Assembly: GCF_042652965.1 (NCBI RefSeq)
Contig: NZ_JBHSHL010000003.1
Coordinates: 213,346-277,345 of the forward strand
Direction: 5' to 3'
Length of the DNA: 64,000 bases
Origin: Filifactor villosus
Lineage (GTDB): Bacteria; Bacillota; Clostridia; Peptostreptococcales; Filifactoraceae
The position numbers and the translations under genes are program-made. Below, piece by piece: positions 9,801-17,596 of the stretch (the stretch's first letter is position 1; each line of letters begins with the position of its first letter). The notes below the pieces were generated by a model. The model was not told the DNA's origin. It saw only the letters and a list, made by a program, of their open reading frames with translations, and ran no database searches.

Positions 9801-10396
9801 GGGACCTGCCTCTGTCCGAGATATTCCCTCAAGATCAGGTGGATAAAGGAGCGAATATCTTCCTCGGTGCCCTGTTGCCAGTAATCTGTCAGACGAAACG
9901 CATTTTTGATATCTTTGGCCATTCCGAAGGGAATGATGTTGCCCAGGATCATAGCAATCCTTCTCATTCGGTGCATGGTCTTAATCGCCCGCGAAGTGTC
10001 GTTTTGCCGACGCTGTTCTTCCTGTGGCAGGCGGATATCCTCTTTTTCGGGAGAATTTCTTTTTTTCATCATGGACATGGAGAAGGCACCGAGTTTGGTA
10101 TATTCTCTACAGAGATTACCGATGATTAGGCGATGTCCCCTGCACCTCTTCAAACCTTCCTCGAAGACCTCCAACAGGACGGGTGAACTGCCCATAAGAT
10201 CCATGACCACAAAGTCCGAGTCTTCGATGGAGGATATGATCTCCTCTTGCCGGGATAGGAGGAAGGGGACGCAAGAGGGCGAGATGCGAAGGAGGTTCCA
10301 GACGATTTTTTGATTCAGGTCTCTTTCGAATTCATGTCGCAGGTTCGAAAGGTGGTAGAGGGCGGGTGAAGATACCGCGATTACCGTGATTTTCAT
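6890..10396 (-). CDS. Large subunit of cobalt/magnesium-type chelatase (CobN/BchH family)
   Basis: About 1168 residues, the usual size. The family signature GTHGTLEFLPGKE lies in the middle. Other conserved stretches are VNLMPFRLGAG..GGDAQKAIDIL, PEAMIAKRR-like FYYYYVGNPSEA, and the C-terminal HQYHGVQEIAKRFENVIGFASTT. The large subunit binds the tetrapyrrole and metal, and the I and D subunits supply ATP hydrolysis. I chose the ATG at 10396, 8 bases after AAGGAGAG; the in-frame TTG at 10402 is too close to that site. It is first in a minus-strand operon with the two ATPase subunits. No cobalamin, heme or chlorophyll genes are in view, so whether cobalt, magnesium or another metal is inserted is undetermined. 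Confidence 0.88.
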   Translation of the reverse strand: MKITVIAVSSPALYHLSNLRHEFERDLNQKIVWNLLRISPSCVPFLLSRQEEIISSIEDSDFVVMDLMGSSPVLLEVFEEGLKRCRGHRLIIGNLCREYTKLGAFSMSMMKKRNSPEKEDIRLPQEEQRRQNDTSRAIKTMHRMRRIAMILGNIIPFGMAKDIKNAFRLTDYWQQGTEEDIRSFIHLILREYLGQRQVPKEKPSGIKYGIYLKHPLTGEVFESLPSYRKKHFTRPRPLTVALLFYGHSYPNDFSPVTREVFTQLEENYNVLPIAFSQSRDCDLDDLRSYLCDKEISLCAVVNLMPFRLGAGPMGGDAQKAIDILENCNVPYFKPLIVTRADRTEWEERSALDSGEFLISILLPELDGAIHTYPLGLSRRERIAEEEGLDISITEPIKERISTFCKRLDRFVTLRTKANCDKKIALVCYNYPAGEGSLFSASFLDSFSSLSNILKHLHRKGYQVEELSEEELRRFFTSDGMCNDPAWASSSPSPYTYEGVPIRGFRSGNIFIGIQPVKKQNQTEEEIHDRNLPPSKEYQSFYLWLEHEFQADAVIHIGTHGTLEFLPGKENAVSGDCWPDKLLGLLPHFYYYYVGNPSEAMIAKRRSNASLISYLPPVFRESELYGPYSDLKRLISEYREALQIAPERCNDLLTHMEELSRSLSFLKEGEVLRSSMLDKIEEELYEYETSLIPDGLHILGKPYTPEEAESFAERALSFIGKEDTRYEEKKKTLLHYCLNNTELDSLTEALNSSYLPVGIAGDILKEPNLLPSGRNLVQFNPLHVPTRTAFERGKTIAENILRSYFDRHGAYPETTAVILWGLETSKTQGETLGQILYYLGARLKEGSDRFDSRFELLPLEELDRPRIDVVIHICGFFRDMFPNLLENLNELFRKLDELKEDPKDSFFAKNTERRYRENLEAGLRSELARELARSRIFGPGEGEYGTSLTRRIKEGSWKDSRELGDFFADDLSYLYSSSQRAFPARNSLLSSYKRVELLSQVRNNVEYELTDLDHYYEFYGGLSKAIENVRGEQADMYVADTVGAGIAVRDIKTALQRGIRLRLLNPQWIEGMMRHQYHGVQEIAKRFENVIGFASTTNSIDEKTFSDLQKQFVFEEHLRRRMQQSNRWAYIQVLNRLAEAKNRGLWTPTDKEWSTLQEVYLETETDMEH

Positions 10397-10758
10397 AAGC
10401 AATACTCTCCTTTTACATACAGCGGTTCTTCTTGTATTTTAGCATAATTTTTTGAAATGAGTAAAAGTTTTGTATCGGAGGTGTCTCTTGTGCGATCGGA
10501 TAAGAAAAGTTTCGTAAAAATATATGGCGGGATTCGAGTTTTGACAAGGTAAAAAAAACCAAATAATAAGCTTTTTAAAAACTTATTACAAAGTTTTGTT
10601 TACCTTGTCAATTTTGTGGGGGTATAATGAAGAGGAAGATTAAACATTAAGGTCGAGCAAATTCCGAGAAAGTACAAAGGGGGATTTCCCCGTGTCCGAG
10701 GTTAAGGCTCGACATCAAGTAGGAAGTCCATGTGGCGGCAAATAAGGAGGTATGGTAT
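10397..10758. other. Divergent intergenic region
   Basis: This holds the inverted-repeat promoter structure at 10541-10611, a possible extra -10 box at 10623, and the leader of the DUF1836 gene. AAGGAGGT at 10743-10750 is the ribosome-binding site that decides the downstream TTG start. No additional gene is seen. Confidence 0.5.
10541..10611. promoter_or_regulatory. Face-to-face promoters inside a long inverted repeat between chelatase operon and DUF1836 gene
   Basis: A perfect 13-bp inverted repeat, TTGACAAGGTAAA at 10541-10553 and its reverse complement at 10599-10611, flanks a second inverted pair (TAATAAG / CTTATTA). On both strands the arm gives TTGACA, then exactly 17 bases, then TAATAA. 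Two sigma-A-like promoters therefore face each other, one running right to the DUF1836 gene and one running left to the chelatase operon. A further TATAAT lies at 10623-10628. The AGGTAAA in each arm could be half of a shared operator. Confidence 0.55.
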
Positions 10759-11286
10759 TTGGAAGAGCGATTAAGACAGGAGATCGCCCTGTCTATCAAG
10801 GATTTCGGTCTGCCGAAGTATGAAGACATCCCCGATATCGGGATGTTTCTCGATCAGGTAACAAAGTATATATCGAAGTATATGGAGCCCTTGGAGAGTA
10901 TCACGATTACGAGTTCCATGATCAGTAACTATGTGAAGATGGGTCTGATCGAGAGTCCGATCAAAAAACAATATTACACGGAGCAGATCGCCTGCCTGAT
11001 CTTTATTACCCTTGCAAAATCGGTGCTCTCCCTCGAGGACATTAGGATCTGTATGGAGAACCAAAAGCAGATCTGCGATATGCGAATGTCCTATGAGTAT
11101 TTCAGGGAGGAGTTCGAGAGGACCCTTTTTAGGGTCTTCGGTTTGGAAGATAGGTCGGAAAACGCCGGAAAAGAAGAGGCACAGGAGAAGATCATGCTCA
11201 GAAACACCGTGATAACGGTTGCCCACAAGGTGTATTTGGACAAGTGTTTTTCGCGTTTATGTAAGGAAAAGCAAGATCGGGACTGA
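10759..11286 (+). CDS. DUF1836 domain protein, probable MerR-like DNA-binding regulator
   Basis: 175 residues from the TTG at 10759, chosen because AAGGAGGT ends about 8 bases upstream. An in-frame GTG at 10732 has no ribosome-binding site. The central segment ITSSMISNYVKMGLIESPIKKQYY, followed by a hydrophobic helix, matches the DUF1836 family, whose helix-turn-helix resembles that of MerR regulators. There is no metal-binding C-terminal domain, and the C-terminus is a charged helix. It is transcribed divergently from the chelatase operon across a symmetric inverted repeat, so control of that operon and of itself is a reasonable inference. The family has no well-defined effector. Confidence 0.8.
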   Translation: MEERLRQEIALSIKDFGLPKYEDIPDIGMFLDQVTKYISKYMEPLESITITSSMISNYVKMGLIESPIKKQYYTEQIACLIFITLAKSVLSLEDIRICMENQKQICDMRMSYEYFREEFERTLFRVFGLEDRSENAGKEEAQEKIMLRNTVITVAHKVYLDKCFSRLCKEKQDRD

Positions 11287-11787
11287 GGCGGAAGCGGATC
11301 GGTTTTAAGAGAAGGGAGCCCTTGCAGAAGAGGAAGGATAGGTTCTTTGCTTATAGGTCCGGACGCTTAAAGTTTCGGATTCTGATGTTTGGCAGGATAT
11401 CTATCGTTTTCGCAGATGCTATTTCACACAATTGTTCATTTGAATTATGGATGTCGGGATTTGTGCTCCATAGGAGATGAAACGAAGCTGTACAGTCAAA
11501 AAGAGATGTAACAAAAGTTCTAAGGTGATACCGAATAATTTCGAAAAACCAGTCTAAAATAAATTCTGTACAAAGAGTGAAATTTTTAAAAGTATTGATA
11601 TGACCGATTTTTGTGTTTTTTAGAATCGAAGAAAAATCGGAAGTTTGCCCTCGTGAGGGATTTTCCTAACGGATGATAGACTTAGACCGTTTGATTTCAA
11701 CGGACATAATACGTCGGAACGGTTTGGACGAAAGAGAATATTTATATACAAAGTACTTTGGATTCGAAGAGAAGAGGAGGAAAGAAG
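11287..11787. other. Intergenic region, no gene seen
   Basis: About 500 bases. 11427-11480 is a weak, reverse-oriented relic of the 113-bp repeat (TTGAATTATGGATG, then CTCCATAGGAGATGAA). A small hairpin CCCTC-GT-GAGGG lies near 11647-11658. AGGAGG at about 11775 is the ribosome-binding site for the next gene. No convincing terminator was seen for the DUF1836 gene. Confidence 0.4.
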
Positions 11788-14295
11788 ATGAGTAAGACGC
11801 TTATTATAGGAGGAGTTGCGGGAGGAGCGACAGCAGCTGCAAGATTGAGAAGGTTGGATGAGAAGATGGAGATCATCCTCTTGGAGAGAGGGGACTATAT
11901 CTCCTATGCCAACTGCGGACTACCGTATTATATCGGAGATGTGATTAAGGAGAGGGAGGCTCTTCTGCTCCAGACGCCCGAAGCGATGAAGAAAAAGTTC
12001 AACATCGATGTAAGAACGGGAAATGAGGCCGTCTCTATCGATAAAGAGAAAAACCGTGTTACGATCGCACGCAAGGACGGTTCGACCTATGAGGAGACCT
12101 ACGACGATCTGATCCTGGCCACGGGATCTTCTCCGCTCAAGCCTCCCATTCCGGGGATAGACGGAGAAGGGATCTACACCCTTTGGACGATTCCCGATAC
12201 CGATACCATCCGCAGGGTGGTCGACGAGAAAAAGCCCGAAACTGCCGCGGTAATCGGTGGGGGATTTATCGGACTTGAGATGGCGGAGAACCTTCATAAA
12301 CGCGGGATTCATGTTTCGATCATCGAGGCTCAAAATCAGGTCATGGCGCCGATCGACTTCGAGATGGCTCAGATCCTGCATGAGAACATGATCAACAACG
12401 GAGTGGATCTGAGGTTGGGAGATGGTGTCAAGGAGTTTCGACGGGTAGGGGATCGGACGGAGATTGCTTTGGCGAGCGGAGATCTCGTAAAGGCCGATAT
12501 GGTCATCTTGTCCATCGGAGTAAGGCCCAACAGTTTGATCGCGAAGGAAGCGGGATTGGAGCTCAACCAAAGAGGCGGAGTGAAGGTCGATAAGACGATG
12601 AGGACTTCTCATAAGAATATTTGGGCGGTTGGAGACATCATCGAGATCGAAAACTTTGTCAGCAAGCAACCCGGGATGATTCCTCTGGCAGGTCCGGCAA
12701 ACAAACAGGGAAGGATCGTTGCAAACAATATTGTATCTTCAGGAAAGGGTGCTTCCGACCTGGAGGAATACGAAGGAACGATGGGAACCTCGATCGCCCA
12801 AGTCTTTGACTTCAGTGTGGGAGCCGTAGGACTGAACGAGAAGGCCCTAAAGATGGAAGGAAAGGAAAAAGATAAGGACTACTATGTCGCGACAATCACC
12901 CAAAAATCTCACGCGGGCTATTATCCTATGGCTACGCCGATGACGATAAAGATGATCTTCGACAAGAGCGGAACCATATACGGGGCGCAGGCGGTCGGGC
13001 AGGATGGCGTAGACAAGAGGATCGATGTTCTCGCAACGGTGATTCGATTGAACGGAACGATTGAAGATCTCAAGAAATTGGAGCTTGCCTATGCTCCGCC
13101 CTACTCTTCGGCGAAGGATCCCGTCAATATGCTCGGTTTTGTCGCGGAAAACATTCTGCGTAAACTCGTAGTCTTCCGAAGCCCCGAGGAAGTCGAGAAG
13201 ATGAAGGGAAGGGAGGACTTCCTTGTACTTGATATCATGGAAGATGTGGAGCGTTCGGTATGGGCGATGGAACCTTCCGTTCACATTCCGCTGGGAGAGT
13301 TGAGACAGAGGTTGCATGAACTTCCCAAGAACAAGGAGATCTGCACCTACTGTGCCGTGGGCGTGCGCTCCTACAATGCTGCGAGGATCCTGATGCAGAG
13401 CGGATTCGAAAAGGTAAGCGTGCTTGAGGCGGGAACAGGCTTTTACAAGTCGGCGACTTTAGATGTGAAGAAGGAAAATCAAAAAAACATCGACAGGGCA
13501 GAAGGAGGCTCCGACAGAGGAACTGAGGATGTAAGTCGGAACACTGCTGATGTTAGAATCATCGATTGCTGCGGACTGCAATGCCCGGGACCGATCATGA
13601 AGGTCAACGAAACTCTGAATATGATGAAGAGCGGAGAAGTCATGAAGGTGTCTGCGACCGATATGGGCTTTGCCCGTGACGTCGAAAGCTGGTGCAAAAG
13701 AACGGGAAATACCTATCTCGGAGCGACCAAACAGGGTTTGGAGAACATCGTCACCATCCAAAAGGGAGGGGAAGGAGAGGCGACCGGTGTCTGCAAGGTC
13801 GAGGAAAAGGTAGAGCAGAACCTTCCTCAAGGCAAGACGATGGTCGTCTTCAGCGGGGATCTGGATAAGATCATAGCCTCCTTTATCATCGCCAACGGAG
13901 CGGCGGCTATGGGACGTCCCGTGACCATGTTCTTTACCTTCTGGGGCTTGAATGCACTTAGAAAGTCCTCGCCGGTCAGAACTCAAAAGAACCTTATCGA
14001 GAAGATGTTCGCTCTGATGATGCCCAGAGGGATCGGTAAACTTAAACTTTCCAAGATGAATATGGGAGGAATAGGAACTAAGATGATGAGGGCGGTCATG
14101 AAGCAGAAAAATGTCGCGAGCTTGGAAGAATTGATGAAGAGTGCGATGAAAAATGGAGTCAAACTCGTTGCCTGCACGATGTCCATGGATGTTATGGGGA
14201 TCAAGCAGGAGGAACTGATTGATGGAGTCGAACTTGCAGGAGTTGCGACCTACCTCGGAGATGCCGAGCAGTCGAATGTAAACCTGTTCATCTAA
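11788..14295 (+). CDS. Multidomain sulfur oxidoreductase: CoA-disulfide reductase-like, rhodanese, TusA and DsrE domains
   Basis: 835 residues from the ATG with AGGAGG upstream; an in-frame ATG 30 bases earlier lacks a site. Domains in order: FAD/NAD(P)H oxidoreductase (1-450) with GGVAGGATAAARLRR, the single catalytic Cys43 in SYANCGLPYYIG as in CoA-disulfide reductases, and a second dinucleotide motif IGGGFIGLE. Then a rhodanese domain (about 465-560) with active-site loop CAVGVR, a TusA-like domain (about 590-660) with CGLQCPGPIMK, and a DsrE/F-like domain (about 680-835). The family reduces CoA disulfides, persulfides or polysulfides, and the extra domains relay sulfane sulfur between cysteines. 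The protein lacks a signal peptide and is cytoplasmic. A Rrf2 regulator gene lies convergent just downstream and may sense the same redox or sulfur state. Confidence 0.92.
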   Translation: MSKTLIIGGVAGGATAAARLRRLDEKMEIILLERGDYISYANCGLPYYIGDVIKEREALLLQTPEAMKKKFNIDVRTGNEAVSIDKEKNRVTIARKDGSTYEETYDDLILATGSSPLKPPIPGIDGEGIYTLWTIPDTDTIRRVVDEKKPETAAVIGGGFIGLEMAENLHKRGIHVSIIEAQNQVMAPIDFEMAQILHENMINNGVDLRLGDGVKEFRRVGDRTEIALASGDLVKADMVILSIGVRPNSLIAKEAGLELNQRGGVKVDKTMRTSHKNIWAVGDIIEIENFVSKQPGMIPLAGPANKQGRIVANNIVSSGKGASDLEEYEGTMGTSIAQVFDFSVGAVGLNEKALKMEGKEKDKDYYVATITQKSHAGYYPMATPMTIKMIFDKSGTIYGAQAVGQDGVDKRIDVLATVIRLNGTIEDLKKLELAYAPPYSSAKDPVNMLGFVAENILRKLVVFRSPEEVEKMKGREDFLVLDIMEDVERSVWAMEPSVHIPLGELRQRLHELPKNKEICTYCAVGVRSYNAARILMQSGFEKVSVLEAGTGFYKSATLDVKKENQKNIDRAEGGSDRGTEDVSRNTADVRIIDCCGLQCPGPIMKVNETLNMMKSGEVMKVSATDMGFARDVESWCKRTGNTYLGATKQGLENIVTIQKGGEGEATGVCKVEEKVEQNLPQGKTMVVFSGDLDKIIASFIIANGAAAMGRPVTMFFTFWGLNALRKSSPVRTQKNLIEKMFALMMPRGIGKLKLSKMNMGGIGTKMMRAVMKQKNVASLEELMKSAMKNGVKLVACTMSMDVMGIKQEELIDGVELAGVATYLGDAEQSNVNLFI

Positions 14296-14553
14296 AGCAA
14301 TAGCACACAAATGTGAAATCTTGATTTTTCTGTGAGTATGCAAGAAATGAAGTTTTGTTAAATCAATACTTTCAAGGAATTCAACATTCATATCAAAGCG
14401 ATTGTATGACATTTTTCTAAATTGTGTGGTGTTTTCTTAAGAGAAATAGTACGGGTCCCGTAACACTATTATCTGTATGAATGGAGAGTTTGAGTGCGTT
14501 GAATTATAGGATCGCTCAAGTCATTTAGGCAAGGATAGATCCCGAACGGTTTA

Positions 14554-14666
14554 ATACTATTCTTCGATAGAAGTATGGATATATCTATTTTTCGATGACG
14601 AAAAACTATGTTGTCTTTTATGGGTCACAGATTGTTTATATCCACTATTCAAAAGAATAGTAGTAT
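14554..14666 (+). repeat. 113-bp palindrome-ended interspersed repeat, copy 2
   Basis: Starts ATACTATTCTTCGATAGAAG, continues TATGGATATATC, and ends GTTTATATCCACT..GAATAGTAGTAT. The left and right ends are inverted repeats. It is close to copy 1 over its whole length, including TTTTTCGA and GAAAAACTATG/TTTGTCTT blocks. Confidence 0.85.
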
Positions 14667-14686
14667 AAATGTAGTGTAGCCAATAG

Positions 14687-14720
14687 AAAATGAGGTTATC
14701 TTTAAAGATAACCTCATTTT
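14687..14720. terminator. Bidirectional rho-independent terminator
   Basis: A perfect 34-base palindrome with AAAATGAGGTTATC and its complement around TTTAAA. It has an A-run on one side and a T-run on the other, placed between convergent genes. It can terminate both the oxidoreductase and the Rrf2 transcripts. Confidence 0.85.
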
Positions 14721-14811
14721 CTGGTTTGGGGTAACTATAGAAGATAAAAGAAAAAGATAAGAACGATCTGCCCTCGACTAAGCATCCATACTTTGCCCGA
14801 CTTCCTCCGTA

Positions 14812-15219
14812 TCAGATCGTACCGTCCAAGACATCCTGTAGGGAGGTGGATGCAAGCTTCTCTTCCAAAATGGCTTGTAGACCCTTGTAAAGCTGGTGGA
14901 CCGCACACTGAGGAGATCTTCCGTTGTTGCAGTACAGGTCATCTTCCAGACATCGATTGAGTTTGATGGTCCCCTCCATCAATGAGATAATCTCAAGAAG
15001 GCTGATATCCTTGGCTTCCTTCTTGATAGAAAAGCCTCCGGTAGCTCCTCTGAATTGAGATACAAGACCGTGTCCGACCAACTTGCGCATAATTTTAAGT
15101 ACATAACTGGGAGTTACATTTGTAGCTTCGGAAAGCTCCCGACTGGACACAATGTCACCTGTTTTTGCCAAATGGACCATAATACGAATTGCATAGTCTG
15201 TGGTAATATTTAGTTGCAC
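14812..15219 (-). CDS. Rrf2/IscR-family transcriptional regulator
   Basis: 135 residues from the GTG at 15219, which has AAAGGAG 8 bases upstream. The GTG at 15228 overlaps that site and is rejected. The N-terminal winged helix reads TTDYAIRIMVHLAK, then SSRELSEATNVTPSYVLKIMRKL, with GATGGFSI in the wing, all typical of Rrf2 proteins. Three cysteines in RCLEDDLYC and SPQC (C-x6-C-x7-C) match the Fe-S-binding or redox-sensing cluster of IscR/NsrR/CymR-like members. It faces the sulfur oxidoreductase gene, so control of sulfur or redox genes is plausible but not shown. Confidence 0.92.
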   Translation of the reverse strand: MQLNITTDYAIRIMVHLAKTGDIVSSRELSEATNVTPSYVLKIMRKLVGHGLVSQFRGATGGFSIKKEAKDISLLEIISLMEGTIKLNRCLEDDLYCNNGRSPQCAVHQLYKGLQAILEEKLASTSLQDVLDGTI

Positions 15220-15938
15220 GCACTTCACTCCTTTAATACAAAGATATTTCCGTGAGAGGTTTCATCAAGGCAACAGCCTCTCTTGCGAAAGAAATATGAA
15301 AACGCCTGTGCAAATTGAAAAACAAAACTCACAATAAGATTTTCTTCAGCCCAACATACAAGAACTGAAGACGAACAATGAAACACACATAGCCCCAAAG
15401 GACCTCATTGTTCGCAACGGACACCGGTTACTACGGTATGTATCGGTCTATTCCAAAAGTTGTAAGATGAGTATAACACTTTATATCCCATAAGTATAGA
15501 TGGAAGAGGCGGACTTTACAAAAATACCATACTTATCGGAGTAGATAAGGTTAATATCCGAAAATGCTGCGAAAAAGTATTGAGCAAATGCTACGCAGGC
15601 ATACAGCTCCATCTCGGTATCCATACTATTATTTATTGGATCATTGATATCAAGGAGCTGTTCTGCGTAGAAGTTGTAACGGATTTTTGTAGTCGCAGAG
15701 CAGAGATGAGCACACTTCTATTGGAGGGACTATTTTCCGATGAAACTGCCGGAGCAACATATAACCATCAAAAACAGCTTGTATGCTCACAGGTTTCAAT
15801 CATATGAGAGGTCGATACAACAGGTAGTGGTGTAAACTGCGAAAATCCGTCAGGATAACTTCTTTTGAGGCTGCTGTCATCTGTGAGAAGATAGTATGCG
15901 GTTGCATTGTGCAATGGTTTTCTGATAGGAAAGACGGC
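15220..15938. other. Intergenic region upstream of Rrf2 gene, no convincing gene
   Basis: About 720 bases. It holds the minus-strand leader of the Rrf2 gene, with a GAGAGG..CCTCTC hairpin near 15254-15284, and the inverted repeat annotated at 15372-15414. A 75-codon frame at 15580-15807 has no ribosome-binding site or recognisable domain and is not called. Confidence 0.4.
15372..15414. promoter_or_regulatory. 10-bp inverted repeat upstream of Rrf2 gene
   Basis: CGAACAATGA at 15372-15381 and its exact complement TCATTGTTCG at 15405-15414, with a 23-base loop. It lies about 150 bases upstream of the regulator start. It could be an operator or an attenuator hairpin. There is no T-tract to make it a terminator. 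Confidence 0.35.
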
Positions 15939-17192
15939 TTACAAACGAATCTCGGAAGGAAAGGCCTCGTCCTTCATAATGCCCCACATCTTGTCGATGT
16001 AAGAGAGGGTGTAGAAGTTTTCGTAGTGATGGTAATAGAAGGCACCCTTCAATGTCATCTTGTAGCACGAGCCTTCTTTTTTGAAAAAACCGAGCTTTTC
16101 CGCGAGAAAGAACTCCAAGCCGTAGACCTTCTTCAAGGGGATATGGAAAAAGTCTTCAAAGTTCTTCGGATTGACTTCGGTGCTGTAAGCGGTCCAAAAC
16201 AGGTAGTAGATCATCCTCTGTCTAGGGGAGAAGTGCAGGGTGAGAGAGGTGGGCAGGTTGTTTTGAGAAATCCTGCGACAGTATTCCTCTACCGAGAACG
16301 TGTTGATCTTAAACTGATCTTTGAGGAGGGTGGTTGCCGAGCAGCCGAAACCCAGGAAGTTGTCTCTTGTCATTGACGAGTAATTCGCGTTTTCTTCATT
16401 GGAAAAGGTCCAGATGGAATTGCGTACATAGCCCTTCTCTTCAAAATGAAGTGTAATCTCATCGAGCAATCTTCGTTTTTCATTTTTTCTCATGGGAGGG
16501 ACTTTGTTTGATGTGAAGTCAAAGTCGATAAAGGGATAGACGGCAATGTGGTTGGCTCCGATCGAGAAGGCAAGCTCCGTGTCCGTCTTCAGGTCGTCCG
16601 CCGTTTGTCCGGGAAGGGCGAAGATAAAGTCCATCGACACCGTTTCAAACGAATAGCGCTCCAAGGTCTCCCTCATTCCTTCTATGTTGAGGGGAGGTCT
16701 GCCCAGGATGCCGAGGAACTTGTCATGAAAGGATTGGATGCCGATACTCAGTTTGCTTACTCCGGCCTCTTGCAACAGAGAAAGGGTACTGTCGCGGATG
16801 TCTTCGGGATGGAGCTCCACCCCTATGCCTTCCGTGATGATAAAATGCTGTTTCAGCAGATCGATGATCTCCCCTAAGAGGTCTGCAATAAGAGCGGGAG
16901 AACCTCCCCCGAAATAGAGGCTTGTTACCTTTTTCTTTTCCTTCATGTCTTTTGTAACCATACGGATTTCGTTCAGGAGGGCTTCAATATAAGCTTTGCA
17001 GACGGACTCGTCGTAGACCTGCTTGCAGTAGGGGCAGAAGGCACAGATATTGCGACAGAACGGGATATGCACATAGAGGCCCAGGGAAGAGCAGTCCTCA
17101 AAGGGTAGGCTGTTATCGTATTCGTCTGTAAATATAAAGGGATTTAGGGAACGGGTGAGCCACATTCGGCTGAGAGTTGTCAAGATACTCAT
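15939..17192 (-). CDS. Radical SAM protein of the HemN/HemW (coproporphyrinogen oxidase-like) family
   Basis: 417 residues from the ATG at 17192, preceded by AGGAGG; the frame is open further upstream but those residues look non-coding. The radical SAM cluster motif is CRNICAFC (C-x3-C-x2-C) near residue 51, preceded by YVHIPF as in HemN/HemW. The SAM-binding segment is YFGGGSPALI, with Ser replacing the usual Thr. ELHPED and VSKLSIGIQSFHDKFLGILGR follow as in the family. Members are oxygen-independent coproporphyrinogen dehydrogenases, heme chaperones or methyltransferases, and the exact role here cannot be fixed. A leader hairpin precedes it. A metal chelatase operon in the same window hints at tetrapyrrole metabolism, but the two are 5 kb apart. 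Confidence 0.85.
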   Translation of the reverse strand: MSILTTLSRMWLTRSLNPFIFTDEYDNSLPFEDCSSLGLYVHIPFCRNICAFCPYCKQVYDESVCKAYIEALLNEIRMVTKDMKEKKKVTSLYFGGGSPALIADLLGEIIDLLKQHFIITEGIGVELHPEDIRDSTLSLLQEAGVSKLSIGIQSFHDKFLGILGRPPLNIEGMRETLERYSFETVSMDFIFALPGQTADDLKTDTELAFSIGANHIAVYPFIDFDFTSNKVPPMRKNEKRRLLDEITLHFEEKGYVRNSIWTFSNEENANYSSMTRDNFLGFGCSATTLLKDQFKINTFSVEEYCRRISQNNLPTSLTLHFSPRQRMIYYLFWTAYSTEVNPKNFEDFFHIPLKKVYGLEFFLAEKLGFFKKEGSCYKMTLKGAFYYHHYENFYTLSYIDKMWGIMKDEAFPSEIRL

Positions 17193-17596
17193 GGCGACCT
17201 CCTGAGATATATTCGATACAAGCCCCTTTCTTTGATTGGTGTAGGGGCTTGTATCAAACAGGTTTAAAAACATCTTTTTTGTAACTCGAAATTCGAGATA
17301 ATGGTGTATTGGTTTGAAGAAAACGTCTAAAATCTGTTTCACATAGTAAATACGCTTTATGGAGTTTTTTCGAACCGATCCGAACGAGTGGAACATGGAC
17401 ATACATCGTTGTTTGAGCGATAAGAAGTTCCGATGTTATGTTTTACAACTTGGTTTTCGGGTCCAAAAACATCCTCGTTTCATTGTTACGTTCCTTTATC
17501 AGAAAGGATCTTTCACAAAGATACCTCTTATTATCACGGTATTTCCATTAGTGGGTTTTAGTATAAAAACCGGAGTTCGTCTTTGTATGGCGTTTT
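17193..17596. other. Intergenic region between nrdB and the radical SAM gene
   Basis: About 400 bases containing the leader hairpin at 17215-17255. The motif TCACGGTATTTCCAT near 17536 recurs near 29164. No gene or clear nrdB terminator was seen. Confidence 0.4.
17215..17255 (-). promoter_or_regulatory. Leader hairpin just upstream of the radical SAM gene
   Basis: A perfect 13-bp stem (GATACAAGCCCCT and its complement) with a 15-base loop lies 23 bases upstream of the ATG and just before the ribosome-binding site. There is no T-tract, so it is more likely an operator or translational control hairpin than a terminator. Confidence 0.45.

Larger units (their letters stand above)
14296..14811. 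other. Convergent intergenic region
   Basis: This separates the oxidoreductase (forward) from the Rrf2 gene (reverse). It contains a 113-bp repeat copy and a strong symmetric hairpin that can terminate from both sides. No gene was seen. Confidence 0.6.

Noticed and set aside
8636..10129. Two long plus-strand frames opposite the chelatase large subunit
   Set aside because: Shadows of the CobN/BchH-like gene; no ribosome-binding sites or domains.
13459..14412. A 317-codon minus-strand frame
   Set aside because: Antisense to the TusA/DsrE part of the sulfur oxidoreductase; it also runs through the gene end into non-coding sequence.
15580..15807. 75-codon plus-strand frame
   Set aside because: No ribosome-binding site, no recognisable motif, and it lies in repeat-rich intergenic sequence.
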